Source: Stanieria cyanosphaera PCC 7437 (GTDB lineage: Bacteria > Cyanobacteriota > Cyanobacteriia > Cyanobacteriales > Xenococcaceae). Taken from it: DNA of 64,000 bases. Where the stretch lies: assembly GCF_000317575.1 (NCBI RefSeq), contig NC_019748.1, forward strand, positions 3,368,501 to 3,432,500. Reading direction: 5' to 3'. A program made the position numbers and the translations under genes. Of this stretch, positions 1 through 8,740 are shown one piece after another. Positions within the stretch are counted from its first letter, which is position 1. Each line of letters starts with the position of its first letter. Below the pieces are notes generated by a model. It saw nothing but the letters and a program-made list of their open reading frames with translations. It was not told the DNA's origin and ran no database searches.

Positions 1-698
1 ACTATTTAATTCATCAATTAGCCAATTGTATTGAAGAACATTGGCAACAATACCTTACTTTATCTCCTTACCAGATACCAGAAGACCTTGGTTATGTTGA
101 GGGAAATTTAGAAGGAGAAAAACTAATTATCGAAAATCGCTGTTATCAAACTCCCGAATTTCGCAAGTTACATTTGGAGTTAGCTAGAGTAGGCGATCGC
201 TTAGATATTCTTCATTGTGTCATGTTTCCTCGTACCAATTATCCCCTACCTATTTTTGGAGTAGATTTAGTAGGCAGTCAAGGTCAAATTGGTGCTGCGA
301 TCGTCGATCTTTCTCCTGGAAATACTAAGGGTATTTTAGCTCAAAACTATCAACAAGTTTTAGCTGCTCTTCCTGCAGTTCAATTTTCCCAACCTCGGCA
401 ATTACCTGCTTGGGGAGACATTTTTTCAGAATTTTGTTTATTTGTGCGTCCGATTAATAGTCAAGAAGAAGCTTTATTTTTAAAGCAAGTTAATCACTTT
501 TTAACTCTTCATTGTCAAATAGCAATTACTACTCCTGCTGTATCGTCTCCAGTCCAACAAAGAGAAATTCTGAAAGGACATCATTACTACTGTACTAAAC
601 AGCAACAAAATGACAAAACTCGACGAGTATTAGAAAAATCTTTAGGCAAAGCATGGACGGATCGATATATGACTACGATGCTTTTTGATGCTCCGTAG
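1..698 (+). CDS. pcyA: Phycocyanobilin:ferredoxin oxidoreductase PcyA (5' end cut by window edge)
   Basis: Reduces biliverdin IXalpha to phycocyanobilin with electrons from ferredoxin, supplying the chromophore of phycobilisomes, phytochromes and cyanobacteriochromes. The reading frame is open from position 3, upstream of the first internal Met, so the N-terminus lies outside the window. About 231 residues are visible of a family norm near 245. The acid/base residues known from Synechocystis PcyA (E76, H88, D105) are recognisable with exactly the right spacing: Glu in HLELA, His 12 residues later in LHCVMF, Asp 17 residues after that in FGVDLVG. The gene stops with TAG, and a short hairpin follows. 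A sensor kinase with a bilin-type GAF domain begins 176 bases downstream. Confidence 0.95.
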   Translation, partial: YLIHQLANCIEEHWQQYLTLSPYQIPEDLGYVEGNLEGEKLIIENRCYQTPEFRKLHLELARVGDRLDILHCVMFPRTNYPLPIFGVDLVGSQGQIGAAIVDLSPGNTKGILAQNYQQVLAALPAVQFSQPRQLPAWGDIFSEFCLFVRPINSQEEALFLKQVNHFLTLHCQIAITTPAVSSPVQQREILKGHHYYCTKQQQNDKTRRVLEKSLGKAWTDRYMTTMLFDAP

Positions 699-708
699 TA
701 GTCAGTAG

Positions 709-750
709 GGACAATCGCTACGCTGCACCGAAAGGTGGCATGAATTGTCC
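709..750. repeat. Small dispersed palindromic element downstream of pcyA
   Basis: Outer arms ggacaat (709-715) and attgtcc (744-750) enclose an inner hairpin cacc-gaaa-ggtg with a GNRA-type loop. The inner core, caccgaaaggtg next to cgctacg, resembles the cores near 6553, 43359 and 53560, so this looks like one copy of a dispersed palindromic family. It may also act as a terminator for pcyA, although no T-run follows. Confidence 0.5.
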
Positions 751-874
751 GTACACCAGTGAGAAATTAACAATCAACAGTTAACTTAGTTTAAAGATTG
801 AGTTTAAGAAAGCTTAACTTTCGTAAAAAAATTTAGTAAAATTTAATTAAGAATTAAAAAAAAACAGTTTAGTT

Positions 875-3079
875 ATGGAGCGAATAGGAAAATTTCAAGG
901 AGAGAAATTATTCCTCCAAGCTATATTTGAACGCTCCTTTGAAGCAATTACGATTATCGATCACCAAAATCGTCTGGTAGAAGTAAATTCTTCTGCTTGC
1001 GAGCTATTTGGTTTAACCAGAAAAGAATTGATTGGTAAATCACTGGTTAGCTTGTTTACCTCTCCTGTAGAGCAAAAATGTCAACAAAGTGCGTCTTCAA
1101 ATACTGTACTAAAAGGACTATTCCTTAACCAAGGAAAAACTATTAAAAAAGCCGACCAAAAGACCAAACAAAATCGATTGGAGGAACAAGTTTCTTCTGC
1201 TTGCCCTCTTGAAGAAGTTCAGTTTCGCCATCCCAATGGCATGATTAAAACGGTAGAATATAGCCGAGTTGAAGAGTTATTACCCAATTACAACTTATTG
1301 GTGTTTCGAGATGTGACCAATCTCAAGCGAGCAGAAGAAGAATTGCAACGACAACATCAACGAGTCAAGCTATTTTCCGAAGTTACCCTTAAAATTCGTC
1401 AATCGCTACAACTCAGAGAAATTCTTCAAACTGCTGTCAATGAAGTCCAAAGAATTCTGAAAGCAGACCGAGTTTTAATTTATCAAGTTTTGGCTAATGG
1501 TACAGGTAAACCAATTAGCGAAGCCGTTTTACCTGAATATGCGCCTATTTTAGGAATTGAATTTCCTGAAGAAGTATTTCCCAAAGATTATCAAGAACTA
1601 TACGCAGCAGGAAGAGTACAAGCGATCGCAAATGTTCACGATCCCCAGATGGGTTTGGCTGAATGTTTGGTCGACTTTATGGAGGAATGGAAAGTTCAAG
1701 CTAAATTAGTAGTACCCATTTTACAAAACTTTAAATCTCAACACGATCCTCTGTGGGGTTTATTAATTGCTCATCAGTGTCAAACAACCAGAACTTGGAC
1801 AGATTTTGAGTTGGAATTGATGCAACAGTTGGCAGATCAAATTGGAATTGCTTTATCTCAAGCAGAGTTACTCGAAAACCTAGAAGAATTGGTTACGGAA
1901 CGTACCGCTAAATTACAGGAAGTCAACAGTAATCTCCAACAAGAAATTAATGACCGTCTCGAAGCAGAAGCAGCCTTAAGACGCAGCGAAGAACAGTTAC
2001 GTTTGATTGCCAATGGTTTGCCCGTGTTAATTGCGTACGTAGACAAACAACAATGTTATCGCTTTAATAATGAAGCTTATCAAACTTGGTTTGGACTCTC
2101 TCCTACCAAAATCTATGGTTGCCATCTTCAAGAAGTTCACGGCGAAGAAGAATACCAAACTATTCGTCAGTATATCGAGTCTGCTCTATCAGGACAAATG
2201 GTTACTTATGAAAAGGACAGTATCTTTCAGGATGGCTGTGTTCATTCGCTTAATGTTACCTATATTCCTCATCTAAACCAACCAGACAAAGATCAAGTCC
2301 AAGGATTTTTTGCCCTCAGTAGTGATATAAGCGATCGCAAAGCAATTGAACGAATGAAAGATGAGTTTATTTCGGTAGTCAGTCACGAACTTCGGACTCC
2401 TCTGACTTCGATTCATAGTTCTCTCAAAATTCTTGCCACAGGAAAATTAGGTAATCTTTCTCATAAAGGACAACGAATGTTGAGAATTGCCGACGAACAA
2501 ACTGAGCGGTTAGTGCGATTAGTGAATAACGTCCTCGACTTACAAAGTATTCAGTCAGGCAAAATCAAAATGAAGAAAAAAGCCTGTAAAGCTACCGAAT
2601 TGATGATTGAGGCAGCCCAAACGATGCAAACAATGGCACAAGAACACGGAGTGAAGTTATTTGCAGAATCAGTAGCTTTTGTGGTGTGGGCAGACCGTGA
2701 TTATATCGTCCAAACTCTCACCAACTTATTAAGTAATGCGATTAAATTTTCTCCCTCTCATAGTACAGTTTGGTTATCGGCAAAACTAGAAGCTCAAGAA
2801 CCAAAAACCGCCATTCCCTTCGTTACTTTTGAGGTAAAAGATCAAGGACAAGGAATTCCTGCTAATCAACTAGAAAATATCTTCGAGCGTTTTCAGCAAG
2901 TAGACTCTTCCGATTCTCGGAAAAAAGGAGGAACTGGTTTAGGATTAGCGATTTGTCGTCACATAATTGAAGAACACGGAGGGAAAATATGGGCAGAAAG
3001 TAGTTTAGGAGGTGGCAGTACTTTTTATTTCACCTTGCCTGCATTAACCCAAAAAGGAGGTGATGATCATCAACGATAA
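875..3079 (+). CDS. Hybrid-input sensor histidine kinase (PAS-GAF-PAS-HisKA-HATPase)
   Basis: Cytoplasmic two-component kinase of 734 residues with no membrane segment. Domains in order: PAS (about 12-150), GAF (about 165-335), coiled linker (335-370), second PAS (about 370-490), HisKA with phospho-acceptor His504 in SHELRTP, then HATPase with the N box near Asn617/Asn621, DQGQGI (656-661), FERF (670-673) and GTGLGL (686-691). The GAF domain is of the cyanobacteriochrome/phytochrome kind: it has the LVVPI and LWGLLIAHQC blocks, and Cys264 (in ECLVDF) sits where bilin-attaching Cys is found, but Leu replaces the usual following His. It may bind a bilin or be a non-binding relative. The 3' end overlaps the next gene, a receiver protein, so the two are co-translated and probably act together. 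Confidence 0.93.
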   Translation: MERIGKFQGEKLFLQAIFERSFEAITIIDHQNRLVEVNSSACELFGLTRKELIGKSLVSLFTSPVEQKCQQSASSNTVLKGLFLNQGKTIKKADQKTKQNRLEEQVSSACPLEEVQFRHPNGMIKTVEYSRVEELLPNYNLLVFRDVTNLKRAEEELQRQHQRVKLFSEVTLKIRQSLQLREILQTAVNEVQRILKADRVLIYQVLANGTGKPISEAVLPEYAPILGIEFPEEVFPKDYQELYAAGRVQAIANVHDPQMGLAECLVDFMEEWKVQAKLVVPILQNFKSQHDPLWGLLIAHQCQTTRTWTDFELELMQQLADQIGIALSQAELLENLEELVTERTAKLQEVNSNLQQEINDRLEAEAALRRSEEQLRLIANGLPVLIAYVDKQQCYRFNNEAYQTWFGLSPTKIYGCHLQEVHGEEEYQTIRQYIESALSGQMVTYEKDSIFQDGCVHSLNVTYIPHLNQPDKDQVQGFFALSSDISDRKAIERMKDEFISVVSHELRTPLTSIHSSLKILATGKLGNLSHKGQRMLRIADEQTERLVRLVNNVLDLQSIQSGKIKMKKKACKATELMIEAAQTMQTMAQEHGVKLFAESVAFVVWADRDYIVQTLTNLLSNAIKFSPSHSTVWLSAKLEAQEPKTAIPFVTFEVKDQGQGIPANQLENIFERFQQVDSSDSRKKGGTGLGLAICRHIIEEHGGKIWAESSLGGGSTFYFTLPALTQKGGDDHQR

Positions 3080-3449
3080 ATGTATTTTACTAATTGATGA
3101 CGAAGAAACCATTCAAGAAGTGGTGCAAGTGGGAATTGAGATTGAAGTTGGTTGGCAAGTATTGATTGCTTCTTCTGGTTTAGAAGGAATTGCTGTCGCC
3201 CAAACTCAACAACCCGATGCCATTTTACTTGATGTTATGATGCCTGAGTTGGATGGTATTTCTACCTTATCTGAGCTAAAAGCGAATCCAAAAACTCAGT
3301 CAATTCCAGTGATATTTCTCACGGCTAAAGTTCAAGCTGCTGAAAAAAATCAATTACCAGGGTTGGGAGTAGCAGGTGTAATTACCAAGCCTTTTAATTC
3401 GATGAATCTTGCTAGTCGAATTGCTTCTATTTTGCAATGGAAAATCTAA
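3060..3449 (+). CDS. Single-domain response regulator (CheY-like receiver)
   Basis: A stand-alone receiver of about 129 residues. The acidic pair D13/D14, phospho-acceptor Asp58 (ILLDVMMP), a switch Thr in FLTAK and Lys110 in ITKPF are all present, so it should be phosphorylatable. With no output domain, it probably passes phosphate on or acts by protein contact. The start overlaps the end of the kinase gene: a strong Shine-Dalgarno (aaaggagg, 3053-3060) lies in the kinase's last codons, and translation could begin at GTG 3060 or ATG 3063. It lies 31 bases before a large response regulator with an HPt domain, which suggests a phosphorelay kinase -> receiver -> HPt -> receiver. Confidence 0.9.
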   Translation: MMIINDKCILLIDDEETIQEVVQVGIEIEVGWQVLIASSGLEGIAVAQTQQPDAILLDVMMPELDGISTLSELKANPKTQSIPVIFLTAKVQAAEKNQLPGLGVAGVITKPFNSMNLASRIASILQWKI

Positions 3450-3480
3450 GTTGGTTCTGGGAGGTTTATTTTAGTTACGG

Positions 3481-5310
3481 ATGAGAATTTTATTAGTTGA
3501 TGACGATCAAACTTTAATTGATGTCCTTTCAAGAAGTTTAGCAGAACAAAATTACGCCGTAGATGCAGTTACCGATGGAGAACAAGGTTGGCTCTATGGT
3601 TCAACCTATAACTACGATTTAATTATCCTCGATTGGTCTTTGCCTAAGCTCGACGGGATTAGTTTATGTCAGCGTTTTCGTGCCAATGGCTATGAAATGC
3701 CGATCTTGTTACTTACCGCTCGTCATGGCAGCCAAGATAAAATTAAAGGACTTGATGCAGGAGCAGATGATTATATCTGTAAGCCTTTTGATCTTGACGA
3801 ATTAACGGCTCGTATTCGTGCTTTATTGCGTCGTCTCAACTGTGACTTTTTGCCCGTATTGAGTTGGGGAGAATTGCAACTCGATCCCTGTAGCTGTGAA
3901 GTTACCTATCAAGGAGAGATCTTATCGCTGACTGCTAAAGAATATAGTTTATTAGAATTATTTTTACGTCATAGTCAAGAAGTTTTAAGCATTGAAGAAA
4001 TAATTGAAAGTTTATGGTCATCAGCAGAATATCCAGCAGAAGCAACTGTGCGCTCTCATCTTAGATACTTACGACAAAAACTCAAACTAGCTGGTTTACC
4101 CGAAGATTTGATTGAAACTATACCTGGAAGAGGATACTCTCTTAAATCTTTACCCCAAGAAGAGCTTTCTGTCGAGCTAGAAACACCAGAAATTAAGCGA
4201 TCGCGTCATTTAAACGCTTTAAGTGCAGCTTGGGAAAAATATCGCTCCAAAAGTCATCAACAATTAGGAACTCTAGAGACAATTGTAGCAACTTGGCAAC
4301 AAAGTGATTTTAACGATAGCGATCGCAAAAAGGCTTTATTAACTGCTCATAGTTTAGCTGGTAATTTGGGATTGTTTGGTTTTGATGAAGCTTCTCAGTT
4401 AGCTAGAGAATTAGAACAAGTACTGAGTGATGAAATTAATCAAGAACGAATCTGGCAAATAGAAGCCATTCTTCAAGTTTTACGTCAGGAATTGGCAGCA
4501 GAAGCGAATCCTTCGCCTCAAATTGCCTGTCAAATTCAAGAACATTCTCCTTTTCTCTTGATTATTGATCCTGACCCTAAATTGAGCGAACAATTAACTG
4601 AGTATGCCAACAGCAAAGGCATTAAAACTTTAGTTTTAACTAATCCAGAATCAACTAGAATTTGGCTTGAACAACAGTCATCAGAACAACTTCCCGATGC
4701 TGTTTTACTAAAACTAGCCTTTAGCGAATTAGAATCCAATCTTCATTCTCGATGGGATAATTTATCTTTAATTGCTGAATTAAGCTTACTTGAACCTTCT
4801 ATCCCGGTCATTGTTTTAGCAGACCGCGATCGCTTTGAAGACCGACTTCAAGTTGCTAGACATGGAGGATATTTTTATCTTAAACAACCACTAACCCCCA
4901 CAGAAATAATTAGTTTTTGCCAAGAAGTTTTTCAACGTTCTTCTCAAGGCAAAAAAGTCATGATCGTCGATGATGATCTAGAATTATTAGAAGTTTTACC
5001 CTCTCTATTACATCCTTGGGGATTTAAACTCACTACCTTGCACGATCCTCGACAATTTTGGGACGTACTTCAAGCAGTCAATCCTAATTTACTGGTGCTA
5101 GATATCGAAATGCCCCACTTGAGTGGCATTGAACTATGTAAGGTACTGCGAACTCATCCTTATTGGCGCAAATTGCCAGTAATGTTTCTTAGTATTCATA
5201 ACAATGTAGCTATGCGCAATCAAGTTTTTGCTAGTGGTGCAGACGATTTTGTAGATAAACCAGTAGTAGCTAAACACCTTGCTAATCGTATTCTTAATCG
5301 TTTGGCTTAA
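3481..5310 (+). CDS. Multidomain response regulator: REC-wHTH-HPt-REC-REC
   Basis: 609 residues. An OmpR-type transcription factor (receiver 1-118 with Asp51 and Lys101; winged helix about 128-225 ending in IPGRGY) is fused to an HPt-like four-helix domain (about 245-340, His290 in TAHSLAGNLGLFG) and two more receivers. The middle receiver (about 357-480) has Lys411 at the expected phospho-acceptor position and looks degenerate. The last (about 491-605) retains Asp541 and Lys593. This architecture can carry a phosphorelay within one chain and end on DNA. The two genes upstream, kinase and single receiver, are likely partners. The downstream genes at 5341 and 5977 are possible operon members. 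DNA target unknown. Confidence 0.92.
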   Translation: MRILLVDDDQTLIDVLSRSLAEQNYAVDAVTDGEQGWLYGSTYNYDLIILDWSLPKLDGISLCQRFRANGYEMPILLLTARHGSQDKIKGLDAGADDYICKPFDLDELTARIRALLRRLNCDFLPVLSWGELQLDPCSCEVTYQGEILSLTAKEYSLLELFLRHSQEVLSIEEIIESLWSSAEYPAEATVRSHLRYLRQKLKLAGLPEDLIETIPGRGYSLKSLPQEELSVELETPEIKRSRHLNALSAAWEKYRSKSHQQLGTLETIVATWQQSDFNDSDRKKALLTAHSLAGNLGLFGFDEASQLARELEQVLSDEINQERIWQIEAILQVLRQELAAEANPSPQIACQIQEHSPFLLIIDPDPKLSEQLTEYANSKGIKTLVLTNPESTRIWLEQQSSEQLPDAVLLKLAFSELESNLHSRWDNLSLIAELSLLEPSIPVIVLADRDRFEDRLQVARHGGYFYLKQPLTPTEIISFCQEVFQRSSQGKKVMIVDDDLELLEVLPSLLHPWGFKLTTLHDPRQFWDVLQAVNPNLLVLDIEMPHLSGIELCKVLRTHPYWRKLPVMFLSIHNNVAMRNQVFASGADDFVDKPVVAKHLANRILNRLA

Positions 5311-5340
5311 GATCAATATATTTTAATTGAGGTAAATAAA

Positions 5341-5889
5341 ATGACTCAATTTCAGCACAAAGCTTTACCTTTTCCTACTACTGCAACAGGCGAGTTGATT
5401 ATTTCTGAAGTCAGTTATAACGAATTTAACGTACCGTTGGCTTTTTTATCCAATTGCGGGACTTGGGAAGGAACGGCTAAACGAGTTAACCGTGCAGGAA
5501 AGTTGATAGATGAACATTTGGTTCGCGTCAAAATTGAAGTAGAAGGTTCTCAATATGTTCAAACTAACACCGTTCGCATTAATACCCCGAGAGAAGTAAC
5601 CGCTCAATATTTTGGTAATTTCTCCGAAGGTAAGCTAGTTTTTCCCCTGACAGATGAAGTTTATACTTTAGGGGGTGAAAAGGCATCGGGATTTTCAGGA
5701 ATTGCTTGGGCTGTCACTGATGATCTGATTGTTTATCGTGGTAGTAGAACGATACAAGGTTGTAAAACTTACTATAACGAATTGATCGCTCTAGTTGACG
5801 AAGATCATCGAGTTAGAACAACCCAGGTTTACGAAGATGGAGTTTATAATTTGGTTACTATGATCGAAGAAACAAAGGTTGAGAAATAA
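5341..5889 (+). CDS. Calycin/lipocalin-like cyanobacterial protein (possibly DUF3598-related)
   Basis: 182 residues, soluble, no signal peptide. After a short N-terminal tail it has a run of alternating beta strands beginning with FLSNCGTWEGTAKRV, a block typical of calycin-fold cyanobacterial proteins related to DUF3598 and, more distantly, to CpcS/CpeS phycobiliprotein lyases. The family link is my reading of the pattern and is not firm. It begins 30 bases after the large response regulator, on the same strand, and may be in the same transcript. Ligand and role are unknown. A lipocalin-like barrel could bind a pigment or lipid, but no binding residue can be named. Confidence 0.55.
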   Translation: MTQFQHKALPFPTTATGELIISEVSYNEFNVPLAFLSNCGTWEGTAKRVNRAGKLIDEHLVRVKIEVEGSQYVQTNTVRINTPREVTAQYFGNFSEGKLVFPLTDEVYTLGGEKASGFSGIAWAVTDDLIVYRGSRTIQGCKTYYNELIALVDEDHRVRTTQVYEDGVYNLVTMIEETKVEK

Positions 5890-5976
5890 TTTTGCTCAAC
5901 AATCAACTTTTAGTAGATTTCTTAAAAAAGATTAAGACTTAAGGTTGATCTTGTCGAACTATAAAATGTGTAACCG

Positions 5977-6378
5977 ATGAGTAATCAACCAGAGCAACAA
6001 GACACAATTGATACAATTAATATTGATGGTCATCGTCCCGTAGATTCTAGTGATCTTACAGTTAAAGCAACTTTAGACATTGATGGCAAACGTCCTATCG
6101 TCAAAAGCGAGAACCTTGTGGTGGAAACTTTAGACGTTGATGGACATCGTCCGATTACTAATAGTGATTTACAATACGAGCAGGTTTTAGAACTTGATGG
6201 AACTCGTCCAATCGATCCCAGTCAACTTGAGGTTAAAGAAGTTGTGGAAATAGACGGACAACGTCCTATTGTGACAGATAGTTTTGAAGTGAAAAAAACT
6301 CTTAATATTGATGGTAATAGACCAATCGCTGCCAATAATCCTAGTCAAACTGAAATGAACAACGATTTAGTAGATTAA
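5977..6378 (+). CDS. Repeat protein with six exact 19-residue IDGxRPI repeats
   Basis: 133 residues, acidic, soluble, no signal peptide, family not recognised. Almost the whole protein is a tandem array: the core [ID]-x-DG-x-RP-[IV] recurs with its Asp at residues 17, 36, 55, 74, 93 and 112, a perfect period of 19 (57 bases). Each core is followed by S-x-x-L and a short beta-prone run such as VKEVV. The codons differ between repeats, so the array is old and kept by selection on protein. The regular period suggests a small beta-solenoid or beta-stack. It lies 87 bases downstream of the calycin-like gene and may belong to the same signalling cluster. Function unknown. Confidence 0.8.
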   Translation: MSNQPEQQDTIDTINIDGHRPVDSSDLTVKATLDIDGKRPIVKSENLVVETLDVDGHRPITNSDLQYEQVLELDGTRPIDPSQLEVKEVVEIDGQRPIVTDSFEVKKTLNIDGNRPIAANNPSQTEMNNDLVD

Positions 6379-6712
6379 TTAATCTTTAAGTGAGTTATTT
6401 GATTTTTTCTGCTCAGTCCAACTCTAATAAGCTATTCCAAATTAAAATTGCAGATTGGTTTGATTATAGAGTTTCTCAAATTTCGGAGATACACCATTAC
6501 CAGTTATTAATTACTAATTACTAATTATGAGGGATGAATAATCAACCATTAACCCCGCCGAAGGCGCGCTGCGCGACAAACCATCAACATCGACTTATCA
6601 ATGACAAAATCTCGTTATCATAAAGGTTTCAGGCAAGTTATTGGAGATGTCTAAGCAAAACTTGTAGAATTTTCAATGATATTTTCAGTCTTAAACCAAT
6701 CAAAATTTAGCA
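6379..6712. other. Gene-free stretch before trpB, with dispersed repeat
   Basis: No coding frame was found here. It holds the repeat copy at 6515-6581 and, just before it, att-act heptamer-like runs (about 6505-6525). The last 50 bases before trpB are AT-rich and should contain the trpB leader; no ribosome-binding site stands out. Confidence 0.6.
6515..6581 (+). repeat. Dispersed repeat copy with GC-rich palindromic core
   Basis: Bases 6515-6547 match the complement of 43383-43415 exactly over 33 bases. Beyond them lies a GC-rich core (ccgccgaaggcg, then cgctgcgcgac) that resembles the cores at about 43359 and 53560 and can fold on itself. The sequence looks like a non-coding dispersed element rather than a gene fragment. 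Confidence 0.75.
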
Positions 6713-7957
6713 ATGACAACTACACCTCTTTCTCCCAATCAATCAACTACTCAACTTCCCGATCAATTTGGACGTTTTGGTATTTATGGCGGTAAGTATG
6801 TCCCAGAAACTTTAATGCCAGCTTTGGCAGAGTTAGAAACAGCTTATGATCGCTACAAAAATGATCCTGGATTTCAACAACAATTACAAGCTTTATTAAA
6901 AGATTACGTTGGTCGTCCTAGTCCACTTTATTTTGCAGAACGCCTAACTCAACATTATGCTAAACCAGATGGTACGGGCGCGCAAATTTATTTTAAACGG
7001 GAAGATTTGAATCATACGGGAGCGCACAAAATTAACAACGCTATTGCTCAAGCTTTATTGGCAATTCGCATGGGTAAAAAGCGAATTATTGCCGAAACAG
7101 GTGCAGGACAACATGGAGTTGCTACAGCTACAGTATGCGCTCGTTTTGGTTTAGAATGTGTAGTTTATATGGGCGTACAGGATATTGAACGCCAAAAGTT
7201 AAATGTGTTTCGGATGCGTTTGTTGGGTGCGACAGTACAACCAGTCTCAGCAGGAACTGGCACACTTAAAGATGCGACTTCAGAAGCAATTCGAGATTGG
7301 GTTACTAATGTAGAGACTACTCATTATATTCTTGGTTCTGTTGCTGGTCCTCATCCTTATCCGATGATGGTAAGAGATTTTCACGGGATAATTGGTACAG
7401 AAACTCGTCTGCAATGTCAGGAAAAATGGGGTGGTTTACCTGATATCCTGATCGCTTGTGTCGGTGGTGGTTCTAATGCTATGGGATTATTTTATGAATT
7501 TGTCAAAGAACCAAGCGTAAGATTGATTGGGGTTGAAGCAGCAGGAGAAAGTATTGATTCTGGTAAACACGCTGCTACTTTAACCAAGGGTAGTCCAGGA
7601 GTTTTGCATGGAGCAATGAGTTATTTATTGCAAGATACCGACGGACAAGTGGTAGAAGCTCATTCGATTAGTGCGGGATTAGATTACCCTGGTGTAGGAC
7701 CAGAACATAGTTATCTCAAAGATAGCGATCGCGCTGAATATTATAGTGTAACTGATGACGAAGCAGTAGAAGCTTTTCAACGTGTATCTCAGTTAGAAGG
7801 AATTATTCCTGCTCTAGAAACTTCTCACGCTTTTGCTTATTTAGAAAAGTTATGTCCTCAATTAGAAGGTAGTCCTCGTCTAGTAATCAATTGTTCTGGT
7901 CGAGGTGACAAAGATGTCCAAACTGTAGCTAAATATTTGGGTAATTTTGAGCTTTGA
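6713..7957 (+). CDS. trpB: Tryptophan synthase beta chain
   Basis: Catalyses the pyridoxal-phosphate-dependent condensation of indole and serine to tryptophan, as the beta half of the alpha2beta2 complex. At 414 residues it is normal length. The N-terminal [14 protein letters not shown], the PLP lysine in [10 protein letters not shown], the phosphate-binding GGGSNAMG loop and the C-terminal NCSGRGDKD are all intact. It is not next to other trp genes, as is usual in cyanobacteria, where trp genes are scattered. A stem-loop at 8009-8070 lies between it and the next gene. Confidence 0.98.
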   Translation: MTTTPLSPNQSTTQLPDQFGRFGIYGGKYVPETLMPALAELETAYDRYKNDPGFQQQLQALLKDYVGRPSPLYFAERLTQHYAKPDGTGAQIYFKREDLNHTGAHKINNAIAQALLAIRMGKKRIIAETGAGQHGVATATVCARFGLECVVYMGVQDIERQKLNVFRMRLLGATVQPVSAGTGTLKDATSEAIRDWVTNVETTHYILGSVAGPHPYPMMVRDFHGIIGTETRLQCQEKWGGLPDILIACVGGGSNAMGLFYEFVKEPSVRLIGVEAAGESIDSGKHAATLTKGSPGVLHGAMSYLLQDTDGQVVEAHSISAGLDYPGVGPEHSYLKDSDRAEYYSVTDDEAVEAFQRVSQLEGIIPALETSHAFAYLEKLCPQLEGSPRLVINCSGRGDKDVQTVAKYLGNFEL

Positions 7958-8008
7958 TCATTATATCTGTCAGAGTAAATTTGACCCATACCAGCAAGAT
8001 TGTTGATT

Positions 8009-8070
8009 GGAGGAATAATCAAGAGGCAGGTGATTGTTGTTTTGAATCAAAAATTACTTGCCTTTCCTCC
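8009..8070 (+). terminator. Nested stem-loop between trpB and the CAP-domain gene
   Basis: Outer arms ggagga (8009-8014) and tcctcc (8065-8070) enclose a 12-pair helix with G-U wobbles, aggcaggtgatt (8024-8035) against aattacttgcct (8052-8063). It could be the trpB terminator, though only aaaataag follows and there is no clean T-run. It could also be a structured 5' leader, because it ends 17 bases before the next ATG. The wobble pairs suggest an RNA structure rather than a DNA palindrome. Confidence 0.5.
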
Positions 8071-8087
8071 AAAATAAGTTTTATATA

Positions 8088-8714
8088 ATGTTAAATAAAA
8101 ATTTAATTAAGCAACAAGTAAAATCTCGAAAAAACTATAAGTTTTGTAGAAATTTTATAATCTGTGGTTTCCTCGTAAGTAATTGTTTAGTTAGTCAAGC
8201 TACTGATATTAAATCGCTTTCACAGAGTCGAAGGTACTCCGCCTTAAAAAGACAGAGCCTGCTTCGACTTCGTCAAGAAAATTTGATTTTTTTTGAATCT
8301 ATTAAACTTGCTCAGAATGATTATGTCAGCGAGTTGGAACAATCAGTACATCAACAAATTAATCAATATCGTCAGTCTATTAATTTGCCACCGCTACAAC
8401 TAAATTCTTTAATTAGCGAGCAAGCAAGAATGCACAGTCAAGATATGGCGGAAGGAAAAGTACCTTTGAGTCATGAGGGTTTTGAACAACGAGCAAAAGC
8501 TATTGAAAACTCGATTGATTATAGTCGTGTTGCTGAAAATGTCGCTTACAATCAAGGTTATAGCGATCCTGTGACTCAAGCAGTGCAAGGTTGGATCGAT
8601 AGTCCTGGTCACCGTCAAAATATTGAAGGTAACTATAATTTAACTGGAATTGGTGTGGTAAAAAACGATCGCGGTGAATATTATTTTACGCAAATATTTG
8701 TTTTACAACGTTAA
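8088..8714 (+). CDS. CAP/SCP-domain (PR-1-like) secreted protein
   Basis: About 208 residues from ATG 8088. An upstream TTG at 8058 falls inside a stem-loop and is unlikely. The basic N-terminus followed by a hydrophobic stretch (IICGFLVSNCLVS) is a plausible export signal. The C-terminal half (about 95-208) is a CAP domain of bacterial YkwD type: IN.YRQS...L.LN..I...A..HS.DMA, the central HEGF, a conserved AENVA and a WIDSPGHRQNI block with the usual His. Bacterial CAP proteins are extracellular and mostly of unknown biochemical role. A short GC-containing patch at 8222-8275 encodes a non-conserved linker and may be an inserted repeat. Confidence 0.88.
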   Translation: MLNKNLIKQQVKSRKNYKFCRNFIICGFLVSNCLVSQATDIKSLSQSRRYSALKRQSLLRLRQENLIFFESIKLAQNDYVSELEQSVHQQINQYRQSINLPPLQLNSLISEQARMHSQDMAEGKVPLSHEGFEQRAKAIENSIDYSRVAENVAYNQGYSDPVTQAVQGWIDSPGHRQNIEGNYNLTGIGVVKNDRGEYYFTQIFVLQR

Positions 8715-8740
8715 CAACGTTAACTAAGGAGGGAGTTGTG

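Noticed and set aside
1858-2046. Antisense open frames inside the sensor kinase and many other genes
   Set aside because: They are shadows of strongly conserved genes on the other strand, with no domain pattern of their own and no ribosome-binding site.
8058-8087. TTG start for the CAP-domain protein
   Set aside because: It falls inside a stem-loop and adds residues without any signal-peptide logic; ATG 8088 gives a normal export signal.
8222-8275. Mobile repeat inserted into the CAP gene
   Set aside because: The patch is slightly GC-richer and partly self-complementary, but it stays in frame and matches no other copy in the window well enough.
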